DNA from: Limnohabitans sp.
GTDB lineage: Bacteria; Pseudomonadota; Gammaproteobacteria; Burkholderiales; Burkholderiaceae_C
Assembly (NCBI GenBank): GCA_030158125.1
Contig: JAOATL010000024.1
Span: 62,001-126,000 of the forward strand
Reading direction: 5' to 3'
Length of the DNA: 64,000 nt
Shown: positions 37,499 through 47,380 of the stretch, piece by piece
Layout: every line of letters starts with the position of its first letter
Numbering within the stretch: position 1 is the first letter of the stretch
The notes under the pieces: model-generated
Databases searched by the model: none
The model's input: the letters and a program-made list of their open reading frames with translations, nothing else
What the model was told of the DNA's origin: nothing
Made by a program: the position numbers and the translations under genes

Positions 37499-39730
37499 AT
37501 GTCCCAACGCACCAGCATTCACGGCCTGCACGTGGCCACCCCTTTGTACCGATTCATTGAAGACCAGGTCTTGCCGGCAGTGGGCGTGAAGAGCAAGGCC
37601 TTCTGGGCGGGCTTTGATGGCATCGTCAAAGATTTGGCGCCGCAAAACATCGCCTTGCTGGCCGAGCGCGATCGCATTCAATTGGAAATGGACAAGTGGC
37701 ACACGGCCAACCCCGGCCCACTGCTTGACGCCAAAGCCATGAAGGCTTATCGCAAACATCTGTCTGCCATTGGTTACTTGGTGCCAGAACCTAAGAGCCC
37801 CAAAGCCACCACGCAAAATGTGGACGCTGAGTTGGCCGTGTTGGCCGGCCCTCAGTTAGTAGTGCCTATTTTGAATGCGCGTTATGCCTTGAACGCCGCC
37901 AACGCACGTTGGGGTTCTTTGTACGACGCTTTGTATGGCACCGATGCATTGAGCGAAGCCAATGGTTGCGAAAAAGGCACGGGTTACAACCCCAAGCGCG
38001 GCGCCAAAGTGATTGAGTACTGCCGCTATGTGCTCGACCGTTGCGCGCCTTTGAAAAAGGGTTCGCACATTGACAGCACTGGCTACAGCGTGAAGGGTGG
38101 CAAGTTGGTGGTCAGCCTGAAGTCGGGCACCACCACTTTGGCCGATGCCAAACAATTTGTGGGCTTTCAAGGCGATGCCAAAGCGCCCACATCCTTGCTG
38201 TTCAAGCACAACGGTTTGCACCTCGATTTGCAAATCAACAAGTCACACCCCATTGGCAAAACAGACCCTGCAGGCGTGTCCGATTTGGTGGCCGAGTCTG
38301 CACTGTCAACCATTCTGGACTTGGAAGACTCTGTGGCCGCAGTGGATGCAGAAGACAAAGTGTTGGCCTACAGCAATTGGCTAGGCATCTTGCAAGGCAC
38401 CTTGGCCGAAGAAGTGCAAAAGGGTGGCCAAACATTCAAGCGCACCTTGAATGCAGACCGCGTGTACACCAAGCCCAGCGGCAAAGGCACTGAAGTGCTG
38501 CATGGCCGTTCTTTGTTGTTTGTGCGCAATGTGGGTCACCTCATGACCAACCCTGCCATTTTGTACAACGCGGCAGACGGCACGCAAAAAGAAATTCCTG
38601 AAGGCATCATGGACGCCATGATCACCACCACCTGCGCCATGGTGGACTTGCAGAAAAAGAAAAGTGCGAATTTCCGGAACAGCCGCACAGGCAGCGTGTA
38701 CATCGTGAAACCCAAAATGCACGGTCCCAAAGAAGTGGGCTTTGCCGACACCTTGTTTGGCCGCGTGGAAAAAGTCTTGGGCTTGAAGCCTTCTACGGTC
38801 AAGCTGGGCATCATGGACGAAGAGCGCCGCACCAGCGCCAACTTGGCCGCCTGTATTGCTGCTGCCAAATCACGCGTGGCGTTCATCAACACCGGTTTCT
38901 TGGACCGCACCGGCGACGAAATGCACACCTGCATGTTGGCCGGCCCTGTGATGCGCAAGGGCGACATCAAGGGCAGCACTTGGTTGGGCGCTTACGAAAA
39001 AGCCAACGTGGCCGTGGGCTTGCAAGCCGGTCTGCGCGGTCGTGCGCAAATTGGCAAAGGCATGTGGGCCATGCCCGATTTGATGGCCGACATGTTGAAA
39101 CAAAAAATTGCGCATCCCAATGCGGGCGCCAATACCGCTTGGGTACCCAGCCCCACAGCGGCCACACTGCACGCCATGCACTATCACCAAGTGAACGTGC
39201 CCGCCTTGCAAAAGCAGATGGAAAAAACCATAGCCAAGCAAAGTGCCAAAAACCTGCGCGAAGAGACTTTGAACAAGTTGTTGCAGTTCCCAGTGGTCAC
39301 CAAGGCACAAGCGGCAGAGTGGACCGCGAAGGACAAGCAAGACGAACTCGACAACAACGCACAAGGTATCTTGGGCTACGTGGTGCGCTGGGTCGACCAA
39401 GGTGTGGGTTGCTCCAAAGTGCCCGACATCCACGGTGTGGGCTTGATGGAAGACCGTGCCACTTTGCGCATCAGCAGCCAACACATTGCCAACTGGTTGG
39501 CACATGGTGTGGTGACGCAGGCGCAAGTGAAGGCCACGATGGAGCGCATGGCGGCCGTGGTGGACCAACAAAATGCAGGCGATGCTTTGTACCAAAAGAT
39601 GGCCGGCAATTTCAAAACTTCCAAGGCTTACCAAGCCGCTTGCGACTTGGTGTTCAAAGGCAAAGAGCAACCGAGCGGTTACACCGAGCCGTTGTTGCAC
39701 GCCTGGCGTTTGAAGGTGAAGGCAGGCTAA
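37499..39730 (+). CDS. glcB: Malate synthase G
   Basis: Malate synthase G condenses glyoxylate and acetyl-CoA to malate. The 743 residues match isoform G in length. Conserved segments include [28 protein letters not shown] (catalytic and Mg-binding acidic residues), [35 protein letters not shown]-type stretch and [14 protein letters not shown]. The catalytic base lies in [17 protein letters not shown]. An isocitrate lyase gene is not in the window, so glycolate or purine-derived glyoxylate may be the substrate source. Confidence 0.96.
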   Translation: MSQRTSIHGLHVATPLYRFIEDQVLPAVGVKSKAFWAGFDGIVKDLAPQNIALLAERDRIQLEMDKWHTANPGPLLDAKAMKAYRKHLSAIGYLVPEPKSPKATTQNVDAELAVLAGPQLVVPILNARYALNAANARWGSLYDALYGTDALSEANGCEKGTGYNPKRGAKVIEYCRYVLDRCAPLKKGSHIDSTGYSVKGGKLVVSLKSGTTTLADAKQFVGFQGDAKAPTSLLFKHNGLHLDLQINKSHPIGKTDPAGVSDLVAESALSTILDLEDSVAAVDAEDKVLAYSNWLGILQGTLAEEVQKGGQTFKRTLNADRVYTKPSGKGTEVLHGRSLLFVRNVGHLMTNPAILYNAADGTQKEIPEGIMDAMITTTCAMVDLQKKKSANFRNSRTGSVYIVKPKMHGPKEVGFADTLFGRVEKVLGLKPSTVKLGIMDEERRTSANLAACIAAAKSRVAFINTGFLDRTGDEMHTCMLAGPVMRKGDIKGSTWLGAYEKANVAVGLQAGLRGRAQIGKGMWAMPDLMADMLKQKIAHPNAGANTAWVPSPTAATLHAMHYHQVNVPALQKQMEKTIAKQSAKNLREETLNKLLQFPVVTKAQAAEWTAKDKQDELDNNAQGILGYVVRWVDQGVGCSKVPDIHGVGLMEDRATLRISSQHIANWLAHGVVTQAQVKATMERMAAVVDQQNAGDALYQKMAGNFKTSKAYQAACDLVFKGKEQPSGYTEPLLHAWRLKVKAG

Positions 39731-39738
39731 ACTCTTTC

Positions 39739-39764
39739 AAGGCGGCCAACTGTTGGCCGCCCTT
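39739..39764 (+). terminator. Strong hairpin after glcB
   Basis: AAGGCGGCCAA and TTGGCCGCCCTT pair over at least 9 bp with a 3-nt loop, 8 bp after the glcB stop. No T-run follows, and the next gene begins 16 bp later, so it may be an attenuator or partial terminator. Confidence 0.55.
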
Positions 39765-39779
39765 GAACAAGGTTTAGAC

Positions 39780-40541
39780 ATGTGCCAACTCTTGGGCATG
39801 AATTGCAACACGCCCACCGACGCCACCTTCAGTTTCAGTGGCTTTTCGCAACGGGGCGGTATCACCGACCATCATTCAGATGGTTGGGGCATCGCCTTTT
39901 TCGAAGGGGTGGGGGTGCGACACTTTGTGGACCACCAAGAGGCCAGCAAGTCGCCTGTGGCCGAACTGATCAGGCGCTATCCGATCAAAAGTCAGAATGT
40001 CATTGCGCACATTCGCAAAGCCACGCAAGGCAAGGTGTCGCTGGAAAACTGCCATCCGTTTGTGCGTGAGTTGTGGGGGCGCTATTGGGTCTTTGCGCAC
40101 AATGGCAACTTAGAAAACTTCAACCCTCGATTGCACGGGCATTTTCAGCCGGTAGGTCAAACCGACAGTGAGCGCGCGTTTTGTTGGATCATGCAAGAGC
40201 TGTCCAAGTCGCATGCTTCGGTGCCCAGTGTGGAAGAACTCACACTCACGTTGCGTGAGTTGGTGCCCGCCATTGCCAAGCACGGCACTTTCAATTTTTT
40301 GCTGTCCAATGGCCAAGCGCTGTGGGCACATGCGTCCACCCATTTGCACTATGTGCTGCGGCAATACCCGTTCAAAACGGCCACACTCAAAGACGAAGAT
40401 GTGCAGGTGAACTTTGCCGAAAAAACCAACCCCACCGATCGTGTGGCGGTGGTGGTCACAGCCCCCCTCACCTTGGACGAGCCATGGACGGCTTTTGTGC
40501 CCGGTGAGGTGATGGTGTTTAGAGACGGGGCGTTGCTTTAA
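39780..40541 (+). CDS. Class II glutamine amidotransferase (YafJ-like)
   Basis: A 253-residue Ntn-type glutamine amidotransferase domain. From the ATG at 39780 the protein begins MCQLLGMN, so Met removal exposes the catalytic Cys; this decides the start over an in-frame upstream codon. Conserved features are GGITDHHSDGWGIAFF, VIAHIRKATQGKVSLENCHPF and FAHNGNL. YafJ-type proteins have no established substrate. It is convergent with gshB, 10 bp away. Confidence 0.88.
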   Translation: MCQLLGMNCNTPTDATFSFSGFSQRGGITDHHSDGWGIAFFEGVGVRHFVDHQEASKSPVAELIRRYPIKSQNVIAHIRKATQGKVSLENCHPFVRELWGRYWVFAHNGNLENFNPRLHGHFQPVGQTDSERAFCWIMQELSKSHASVPSVEELTLTLRELVPAIAKHGTFNFLLSNGQALWAHASTHLHYVLRQYPFKTATLKDEDVQVNFAEKTNPTDRVAVVVTAPLTLDEPWTAFVPGEVMVFRDGALL

Positions 40542-40551
40542 GCCGCCGCCT

Positions 40552-41502
40552 TCACGCCTGCTTCACTGCCGCTTCAAGTGCGTCGATGAAAATGGCCGCC
40601 ACATCACAACCTGTTTGATCAAATATCTCTTGGAAGCAAGTGGGGCTGGTCACGTTGATTTCGGTCACGCTGGTGCCGATTACATCGAGGCCAATCAATA
40701 GCAAACCACGCGCCGCCAAGATGGGGCCAATGGCTTCCGCAATAGAACGGTCGTTGTCGGTGATGGGTTGCGCCACGCCTTTACCACCAGCGGCCAAGTT
40801 GCCACGCACTTCACCGCCTTGCGGAATGCGTGCCAAACAGAAAGGCACAGGCTTGCCGCCAATGATCAAGACGCGCTTGTCGCCTTGCGCAATGGCGGGC
40901 AAAAACTTTTGCACCATGACCGACTGCGCGCCATCCAAATTCAAGGTCTCGATGATCGAGCCCAAATTCAAACCGTCAGCGCCCACGCGGAAAATGCCCA
41001 TGCCGCCCATGCCATCCAGTGGCTTCAAGATGATGTCTTGGTGTTCTGCATGAAAGGCTTTGATGGCGTCGGCTGAACGTGTGACCAAGGTGGGCCCAAT
41101 GAATTGGGGAAACTCCATGATGGCCAGTTTTTCGGGGTGATCGCGCAAAGCAGATGCTTTGTTGAACACTTTGGCGCCTTCGCGCTCGGCTTGGCTGAGC
41201 AAATGCGTGGCGTAGAAATATTCGCTGTCAAAGGGCGGGTCTTTGCGCATGATGATGGCGTCAAAGTCCTTGAGCCATGCTTCGCGCGATGCCGTGACCT
41301 CGTACCAAGTGTTGGCGTCGCCGGTTAAATGCAGGTCTTGCACTTGCGCTTTGACGCATTCGCCGCGCTGCCATTGAATGTGCGGCACTTCGCAGGCGCT
41401 CACTTGGTGGCCTCGCTTTTGCGCTTCGCGCATCATGGCAAAGCTGGTGTCCTTCTTGATCTTGAAGGAGGCGAGGGGGTCGACAATGAAAAGGATGTTC
41501 AT
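40552..41502 (-). CDS. gshB: Glutathione synthetase
   Basis: GshB joins gamma-glutamylcysteine and glycine. The 316-residue ATP-grasp enzyme shows MNILFIVDPLASFKIKKDTSFAMM at the N-terminus, RKDPPFDSEYFY, the ATP-binding loop LKPLDGMGGMGIF and the terminal metal-binding VIGTSVTEINVTSPT. Start at 41502 by family alignment; the ORF extends 30 bp further. gshA is not adjacent. Glutathione supply also fits the persulfide dioxygenase encoded at 46229. Confidence 0.95.
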   Translation of the reverse strand: MNILFIVDPLASFKIKKDTSFAMMREAQKRGHQVSACEVPHIQWQRGECVKAQVQDLHLTGDANTWYEVTASREAWLKDFDAIIMRKDPPFDSEYFYATHLLSQAEREGAKVFNKASALRDHPEKLAIMEFPQFIGPTLVTRSADAIKAFHAEHQDIILKPLDGMGGMGIFRVGADGLNLGSIIETLNLDGAQSVMVQKFLPAIAQGDKRVLIIGGKPVPFCLARIPQGGEVRGNLAAGGKGVAQPITDNDRSIAEAIGPILAARGLLLIGLDVIGTSVTEINVTSPTCFQEIFDQTGCDVAAIFIDALEAAVKQA

Positions 41503-41530
41503 GCGCGTAATGTCGCACAAAGCGCAAAAC

Positions 41531-41562
41531 AAAGTAAATCAGCAGGACTTTCGCCCTGCTGA
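41531..41562 (-). terminator. Terminator after icmF
   Basis: On the minus strand TCAGCAGG and CCTGCTGA form an 8-bp stem with an 8-nt loop. TTTACTTTGTTTTG follows it. The element lies about 29 bp beyond the icmF stop and before gshB. Confidence 0.7.
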
Positions 41563-41590
41563 TGTCACATTGAAAAGGCATTCACACGAA

Positions 41591-44500
41591 TTACATGTTT
41601 CTGCGGTATTGACCACCCACCTCAAACAGGGCGTTGGTAATTTGACCCAATGAGCAAACACGCACGGCATCCATCAAGACTTCAAACACGTTGTCGTTGT
41701 GAATCACGGCCTGTTGCAAGCGGGCCAACATGGCAGGCGATTCTTTGGCGTGTTTGGCGTGGAAGGCATGCAAACGATCGAGTTGAGATTTTTTCTCGTC
41801 TTCCGTTGAGCGTGCCAATTCCAGCTTCTCGAGCACTTCGTCGCCTTTGGGGTTGCGGAAGGTGTTGACACCAATGATGGGGTACTCGCCGGTGTGCTTG
41901 AGCATTTCGTAGTGCATCGATTCGTCTTGAATCTTGCCGCGCTGATAGCCGGTTTCCATGGCACCCAACACACCGCCGCGGTCTGCAATTTTTTCAAACT
42001 CAGTGAGCACGGCTTCTTCCACCAACTCAGTAAGCTCTTCAATGATGAAAGCGCCTTGGTTGGGGTTTTCGTTTTTGGCCAAGCCCCACTCGCGGTTGAT
42101 GATGAGCTGAATAGCCATGGCACGGCGCACACTGTCTTCGGTGGGCGTGGTGATGGCTTCGTCAAACGCATTGGTGTGCAGTGAGTTGCAATTGTCGTAA
42201 ATGGCAATCAGCGCTTGCAGTGTGGTGCGAATGTCGTTGAACTGAATTTCTTGCGCGTGCAGTGAACGGCCTGAAGTTTGAATGTGGTACTTCAATTTCT
42301 GGCTGCGTTCGTTGGCACCGTATTTGTTCTTCATGGCCACGGCCCAGATGCGGCGCGCCACACGGCCCAGCACGGTGTACTCGGGGTCCATGCCGTTGCT
42401 GAAGAAGAAGCTGAGGTTGGGCGCAAAGTCATCAATGTGCATCCCGCGCGCCAAGTAGGCTTCAACAAACGTAAAGCCATTGGACAGCGTGAAGGCCAAC
42501 TGGCTGATGGGGTTGGCGCCCGCTTCAGCAATGTGATAACCGCTAATGGACACAGAGTAGAAGTTGCGCACGTCGTGGTGCACAAAGTACTGTGCAATGT
42601 CGCCCATCACCTTCAGGCTGAACTCGGTGCTGAAGATGCAAGTGTTTTGGCCTTGGTCTTCTTTCAAGATGTCGGCTTGCACAGTACCGCGCACATTGGC
42701 CAACACCCATTCGCGAATTTTGGCAGCTTCGGTGTCGGTGGGGTCGCGGCCGTTGTCGGCTTTGAATTTTTCCAAGTTTTGATCGATGGCGGTGTTCATG
42801 AACATGGCCAAAATGGACGGTGCGGGCCCGTTGATGGTCATGGACACGCTGGTGCTGGGGTTGCACAAGTCAAAGCCGCCGTACAAGACTTTCATGTCGT
42901 CCAGCGTGGCAATGCTCACGCCTGAGTTGCCCACTTTGCCGTAGATGTCGGGACGCGGATCGGGGTCGTTGCCGTACAAAGTAACGGAGTCAAAGGCGGT
43001 GGACAAACGCTTGGCAGGCATGCCTTCGCTCAAGAGCTTGAAGCGCGTGTTGGTGCGGAAGGCATCGCCTTCACCCGCAAACATGCGTGTGGGGTCTTCG
43101 CCTTCGCGTTTGAAGGCAAAGGTGCCCGCCGTGTAAGGGAAGCTGCCGGGCACGTTGTCCAACATCAACCATTTCAAAATTTCGCCATGGTCTTCGTAGG
43201 TGGGCAAAGACACTTTGCGAATGGTGGTGCCAGACAAAGTCTTGGAGGTGAGTGCTGTGCGAATTTCCTTGTCGCGAATCTTCACAACATATTCATCACC
43301 AGCGTAGGCCTTTTGCATTTCGGGCCACTGGCCTAAAAGTTTTTTGGCAGAAGGGTCTTGCGTTTCTTCGCGGCGAACGGCTAGGTCGATGGCGGCTTCA
43401 GATGCTTTAGCCCGGCCGGGCTTGTCTACTTCCAACATCACTGCGGCTGCGCGCAGTTGTTGAATTTCACGTGCCAGTTTGGCTTGGGCTCGGGCTTGCT
43501 TTTTGTAGCCGCGCACGGTGTCGGTAATTTCGGCCAAGTAGCGGGTGCGTGCGGCAGGCACAACAGGGGTTTGGTTGGTGCTGTGACGCACATCGACTGC
43601 GGGCAACAAGCCCTCTTTCAACTTCAAACCAAGCTCACCCAAACGCACTTTGAGCGCTTGATACAAAGCCGTTACGCCATCGTCGTTGAAGCGCGCAGCC
43701 ATGGTGCCGAACACTGGCATCTGCTCGGTAGGCACTGTCCAGGCTTCTTTGTTGCGTTGCACTTGTTTGGCCACATCGCGCAGGGCGTCGCTGGCACCTT
43801 TGCGGTCAAACTTGTTGATGGCCACAAACTCGGCAAAGTCGAGCATGTCAATTTTTTCCAACTGGCTGGCGGCGCCAAACTCGGGCGTCATGACGTACAT
43901 GGGCACATCCACGTGCGGCACGATGGCGGCATCGCCTTGGCCAATGCCAGACGTTTCCACCACCACCACATCAAAGCCCGCCACCTTGCAAGCGGCCACC
44001 ACATCGGGCAAAGCCGCAGAAATTTCGCTGCCAAAATCGCGCGTGGCCAAACTGCGCATGAACACACGCGCGCCATTGCGCCAAGGGTTGATGGCGTTCA
44101 TGCGAATGCGATCGCCCAGCAAGGCGCCACCGCTCTTGCGGCGTGAAGGATCGATCGACACCACCGCAATGCGCAAGTCGTCGCCTTGGTCCAAGCGCAA
44201 ACGACGAATCAGTTCGTCGGTCAGTGATGACTTGCCCGCACCGCCGGTGCCAGTGATGCCCAACACGGGCACTTTGTGCTTGGCGGCTTCGGTGCGCAAT
44301 GCGGCCATCATGTCGGCAGAAGCATTGCCGTTTTCCAACACCGTGATGAGTTGTGACAACGAACGCCAGTTGGCCTCTGTGCCACCTTGAATGGCTTTTA
44401 AATCTTTAGGAGCGTAAGCGCTGATGTCTTTGTCGCAGCGCATCACCATCTCACCAATCATGCCAGCCAAGCCCATGCGCTGGCCGTCTTCTGGCGAGTA

Positions 44501-44884
44501 AATGCGGCCCACGCCATAGGCATGCAACTCGCGAATTTCTGCCGGAACAATCACACCACCGCCGCCGCCAAACACCTGAATGTGTTCGCCGCCGCGCTGG
44601 CGCAGCAAGTCGACCATGTATTTGAAATACTCTACGTGGCCGCCTTGGTAAGAGCTGATCGCAATGCCTTGCGCGTCTTCTTGCAAAGCCGCAGTCACCA
44701 CTTCATCGACCGAACGGTTGTGGCCCAAGTGAATCACTTCGGCGCCCATGCTTTGCAAGATGCGGCGCATGATGTTGATGGCGGCATCGTGCCCATCGAA
44801 CAAACTGGCAGCCGTCACAAAGCGCACTTTGTGCGTGGGACGGTATTCGGCAAGGGCTTTGAATTCGGCAGACAGGTCGGTCAT
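41591..44884 (-). CDS. icmF: Fused isobutyryl-CoA mutase IcmF
   Basis: IcmF interconverts isobutyryl-CoA and butyryl-CoA with coenzyme B12 and carries its own G-protein chaperone. The 1097 residues show three parts. The B12-binding domain (about residues 18-150) has the DxH motif D30-G-H32. A MeaB-like GTPase has Walker [10 protein letters not shown] at 212-220 and NKFDRKGA. The mutase TIM barrel starts near residue 570. RMFAGEGDA places Phe at the position that is Tyr in methylmalonyl-CoA mutase, favouring isobutyryl-CoA. A palindromic operator precedes the gene. Confidence 0.95.
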   Translation of the reverse strand: MTDLSAEFKALAEYRPTHKVRFVTAASLFDGHDAAINIMRRILQSMGAEVIHLGHNRSVDEVVTAALQEDAQGIAISSYQGGHVEYFKYMVDLLRQRGGEHIQVFGGGGGVIVPAEIRELHAYGVGRIYSPEDGQRMGLAGMIGEMVMRCDKDISAYAPKDLKAIQGGTEANWRSLSQLITVLENGNASADMMAALRTEAAKHKVPVLGITGTGGAGKSSLTDELIRRLRLDQGDDLRIAVVSIDPSRRKSGGALLGDRIRMNAINPWRNGARVFMRSLATRDFGSEISAALPDVVAACKVAGFDVVVVETSGIGQGDAAIVPHVDVPMYVMTPEFGAASQLEKIDMLDFAEFVAINKFDRKGASDALRDVAKQVQRNKEAWTVPTEQMPVFGTMAARFNDDGVTALYQALKVRLGELGLKLKEGLLPAVDVRHSTNQTPVVPAARTRYLAEITDTVRGYKKQARAQAKLAREIQQLRAAAVMLEVDKPGRAKASEAAIDLAVRREETQDPSAKKLLGQWPEMQKAYAGDEYVVKIRDKEIRTALTSKTLSGTTIRKVSLPTYEDHGEILKWLMLDNVPGSFPYTAGTFAFKREGEDPTRMFAGEGDAFRTNTRFKLLSEGMPAKRLSTAFDSVTLYGNDPDPRPDIYGKVGNSGVSIATLDDMKVLYGGFDLCNPSTSVSMTINGPAPSILAMFMNTAIDQNLEKFKADNGRDPTDTEAAKIREWVLANVRGTVQADILKEDQGQNTCIFSTEFSLKVMGDIAQYFVHHDVRNFYSVSISGYHIAEAGANPISQLAFTLSNGFTFVEAYLARGMHIDDFAPNLSFFFSNGMDPEYTVLGRVARRIWAVAMKNKYGANERSQKLKYHIQTSGRSLHAQEIQFNDIRTTLQALIAIYDNCNSLHTNAFDEAITTPTEDSVRRAMAIQLIINREWGLAKNENPNQGAFIIEELTELVEEAVLTEFEKIADRGGVLGAMETGYQRGKIQDESMHYEMLKHTGEYPIIGVNTFRNPKGDEVLEKLELARSTEDEKKSQLDRLHAFHAKHAKESPAMLARLQQAVIHNDNVFEVLMDAVRVCSLGQITNALFEVGGQYRRNM

Positions 44885-44931
44885 GGCAAGGTTCCAGGCA
44901 AGGCTAAAAAGGCCGCGTGTAAAAGCGGCTC

Positions 44932-44960
44932 AGTCTAATTGACGTTTACGTCAACGTCAA
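44932..44960 (-). promoter_or_regulatory. icmF promoter with nested inverted-repeat operator (LiuR/MerR type)
   Basis: On the minus strand, TTGACG (44955-44960) and TAGACT (44932-44937) are 17 bp apart. The spacer contains an inverted repeat with 7-bp arms TTGACGT and ACGTCAA (44939-44954). An extra ACGTCAA half-site overlaps it. An operator inside the spacer is how MerR-family activators work, and the sequence resembles the LiuR site of branched-chain amino acid catabolism, as I recall it. No merR gene is adjacent. Confidence 0.65.
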
Positions 44961-44982
44961 CTGGCCATTTGATGGCCTGACC

Positions 44983-45474
44983 TCAGTTTTGCCTTAAGAA
45001 AGACTTACAAATCAGCATGCCCACCAGCATGGCGGCCGTGAAAATCAGGGCGTCGACACTGAGCAGGGCGGCGGCCAGGGCCGGGCCTGGGCAATAACCC
45101 GCCAAGCCCCAACCCACCCCAAACAAGGCGGCACCGCCCACCAAGGGCCAATCGATCTGGCTCACGGCGGGCGCATGAAACGCATTGGCAAAGACGGGCG
45201 TCTGGGTCATTCTTTGGGTCCAAGCGAAGGCCAGCAGGGTGACGCACACAGCGCCGCCCATGACAAACGCCAGGGTGGGGTCCCACAAGCCTGGAAAAGG
45301 GCCTTGGGTGACGGCCGTGATGTCCAAGAACCCCAGAACCTTGAGGGGTTGGGTCATGCCAGACAGCACCAAGCCTGCTGCAAAAACCAGACCGGCGGAA
45401 AAAGCCAAGCCCAGACGGCCCGCGCGATGAGGGCTTGGGCTGAGGTTGGCGTTGGCTAAGGGCGAGGTACTCAT
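44983..45474 (-). CDS. YeeE/YedE family membrane protein, second half-transporter
   Basis: A 163-residue integral membrane protein with four to five predicted helices. Conserved family motifs are FSAGLVFAAGLVLSGMTQPLKVLGFLDI and GGAALFGVGWGLAGYCPGPALAA, with the Cys of AGYCPG expected to line the thiosulfate/sulfane-sulfur path. It begins within the stop of the first YeeE-like gene (ATGA), so the two halves form one transporter, as in PmpA/PmpB. The ORF extends upstream but only the ATG at 45474 matches family starts. Confidence 0.87.
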   Translation of the reverse strand: MSTSPLANANLSPSPHRAGRLGLAFSAGLVFAAGLVLSGMTQPLKVLGFLDITAVTQGPFPGLWDPTLAFVMGGAVCVTLLAFAWTQRMTQTPVFANAFHAPAVSQIDWPLVGGAALFGVGWGLAGYCPGPALAAALLSVDALIFTAAMLVGMLICKSFLRQN

Positions 45475-45890
45475 GCCGCACCTCGCATCAAGGTCACGGT
45501 GATCATGCCCGCGGCCATGAAAGTCAGCACCGCCACCAAAGATCGCAAGGACATGCGTCCTAAGCCGCACACCCCGTGTCCGCTGGTGCAGCCACTGCCC
45601 CAAACGGTGCCAAAGCCCACCAGCAAGCCTGCTGGAATGAGCAGGCTTAAGGGCCGAGTGGGCAAACTGGGAATCTCCAGGCCTTGTCCCAGCAAGCAGC
45701 CGCCCACAATCAAGCCCGCCAAAAAGGCCCAGCGCCAGGTGTCTGGGTTGCCCGGTGCAGACAAGACTTCCGCCGTGATGCTGCTGACGCCGGCAATGCG
45801 GCCTAGGCCCCACCACAGTAGCCAACTGGCCAAGCCAATGAGGATGCCGCCGATCGCGGCAATGAAATAAGGGTGCAAATTCGCAAGCAT
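45471..45890 (-). CDS. YeeE/YedE family membrane protein, first half-transporter
   Basis: A 139-residue membrane protein of the sulfur-transport YeeE/YedE family (DUF395). It carries the hallmark GSGCTSGHGVCGLGRMSLRS near residues 96-113, with two Cys residues that relay sulfur. With the overlapping second half it probably imports thiosulfate or a persulfide-type sulfur species. It is divergent from a CsoR-like regulator and a persulfide dioxygenase gene, which supports the sulfur role. Confidence 0.88.
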   Translation of the reverse strand: MLANLHPYFIAAIGGILIGLASWLLWWGLGRIAGVSSITAEVLSAPGNPDTWRWAFLAGLIVGGCLLGQGLEIPSLPTRPLSLLIPAGLLVGFGTVWGSGCTSGHGVCGLGRMSLRSLVAVLTFMAAGMITVTLMRGAA

Positions 45891-45966
45891 CAAACAGAGT
45901 TCCTGAAATATGTTCTCAAAAGGTGGCAAAAGTTATCATAATTTGCAATCCACTAGAAAGATTCGA

Positions 45967-46212
45967 ATGAGCCGTATTGCCGACCCAGAAAAAAAGAAAG
46001 CCCTGTGTGCCCGTTTGGCCCGAATTGAAGGCCAATTGAGGGGCTTGCAGAAGTTGATCGACACCGATGCCGATTGTGAAAAAATTGCACAACAAATGGC
46101 GGCATCGCGCAAAGCCTTGGACAAAACCTTCTTTTCCATGGTGGGCTGCATGATTGAGCAGGGCGACCAATCGGCTGAACATGTGGCCGACATGCTGACC
46201 AAGTTTGCTTGA
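45967..46212 (+). CDS. CsoR/FrmR/CstR-family (DUF156) repressor
   Basis: An 81-residue all-helical repressor: LARIEGQLRGLQKLIDTDADCEKIAQQMAASRKALDKTFFSMVGCMIEQG. Cysteines are Cys14, Cys37 and Cys61. The first conserved Cys (Cys37) aligns with Cys35 of FrmR, but the second metal/thiol position, normally 25 residues later, is Met62, and Cys61 lies beside it. With YeeE genes on one side and a persulfide dioxygenase on the other, a persulfide-sensing role like CstR is likely. Start at the ATG at 45967 by homology. Confidence 0.85.
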   Translation: MSRIADPEKKKALCARLARIEGQLRGLQKLIDTDADCEKIAQQMAASRKALDKTFFSMVGCMIEQGDQSAEHVADMLTKFA

Positions 46213-46228
46213 GCCGTCAGGTCCTGAC

Positions 46229-47380
46229 ATGTCAGCCAACAACCCGCAAATCGTTCAGCTGTTTGACCCAGAGTCCAGCACCTACACCTATGTGGTGTAC
46301 GACCCTCAAAGCTTGGAGGCCGTGATCATTGACCCCGTCGACACGCAACTTCAGCGCGATCAAAAAACCATTCAAAGCCTGGGCTTGAATCTGCGATGGG
46401 CCCTTGAAACGCATGCCCACGCTGATCACATTACAAGTGCGGGCTTGTTGGCCGAGCACTTGGGTGCACAAACGGCGGCCCCCGAAGGCTGTCACATCGG
46501 CACAGCCGCAGTGCAGTTGGTTAATGGTCAATTGATTCCCTTTGGTGCCTTTGCACTCAAGGCGCTTCACACGCCAGGTCACACAGCTGGCAGCATGTGT
46601 TTTTATGTGAGCGCTGATCAAGCCAGTCATGTGTTCTCTGGCGACACGCTGTTGATTGGCGGCTGTGGCCGCACTGATTTTCAGTCGGGCAGTGCCAAAG
46701 ACATGTTTCAAAGCCTGGCCGACATTTTGTTCAAGTTACCCGTTGGCACCACGGTGTGGCCAGGCCATGACTACCAAGGCCGCACATATTCCAGCATTGG
46801 CCATGAAATGCAGCACAACGCGCGCGTGGCGGGCAAAACGCTGGCGCAGTTTGAGGCCATCATGGCGCAATTGAATTTACCCAAACCAAGGCGAATCGAT
46901 GAAGCGGTTCCTGCCAATTTAACGTCGGGCTTGCGCCATGACGCAGGAGGAGATGCCGTGTCCAGTGACGTATTGAGTGTCAGACCTGCGGCTGGCTATG
47001 CAGGCGATGTCTTGCCCGAGCTGGCTTGGCAATGGGTGCAAGCGGGTGAAGCCGTGTTGGTCGATGTGCGTTCGGATGCCGAACGCGCGTGGGTGGGTTT
47101 TGTGCCCGAGGCCAAAGCCTTGGCTTGGAAGCAGTGGCCCGTGGTGGAAGTGAATCCTGAATTTGATGCCAACCTCAAAGCCATTGCAGCCGAAGGCAAA
47201 AAAATAGTGCTGTTGTGCCGCAGTGGCGTTCGCTCTGTGGCGGCAGCCCAACGCGCCACCCAATTGGGCCTTGAGGCCTACAACATTTTGGAAGGCTTTG
47301 AGGGCGACCCCGATGCCCATGCCCACCGCGGCTTGCTCGGTGGCTGGCGCAAACGAGGCTTGCCTTGGAGACAAAACTGA
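46229..47380 (+). CDS. Persulfide dioxygenase-rhodanese fusion (ETHE1-like MBL + rhodanese)
   Basis: A 383-residue fusion. Residues 1-230 are an ETHE1-type metallo-beta-lactamase-fold dioxygenase with iron ligands His62 (THAHADH), His118 (TPGHTAG) and Asp139 (SGDTLLIGGCGRTDFQ). Residues of about 255-383 are a rhodanese domain with active-site Cys330 in LLCRSGVRS. Such fusions (as in Burkholderia PRF) oxidise glutathione persulfide to sulfite and move sulfane sulfur to or from thiosulfate. It follows the CsoR-like gene by 16 bp. ATG at 46229 chosen; AGG lies upstream. Confidence 0.92.
   Translation: MSANNPQIVQLFDPESSTYTYVVYDPQSLEAVIIDPVDTQLQRDQKTIQSLGLNLRWALETHAHADHITSAGLLAEHLGAQTAAPEGCHIGTAAVQLVNGQLIPFGAFALKALHTPGHTAGSMCFYVSADQASHVFSGDTLLIGGCGRTDFQSGSAKDMFQSLADILFKLPVGTTVWPGHDYQGRTYSSIGHEMQHNARVAGKTLAQFEAIMAQLNLPKPRRIDEAVPANLTSGLRHDAGGDAVSSDVLSVRPAAGYAGDVLPELAWQWVQAGEAVLVDVRSDAERAWVGFVPEAKALAWKQWPVVEVNPEFDANLKAIAAEGKKIVLLCRSGVRSVAAAQRATQLGLEAYNILEGFEGDPDAHAHRGLLGGWRKRGLPWRQN

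Noticed and set aside
38870-39700. 276-codon open frame on the minus strand inside glcB
   Set aside because: It is antisense to a strongly conserved gene, its translation is Gln/His-rich with no recognisable motif, and it has no promoter or ribosome-binding site.
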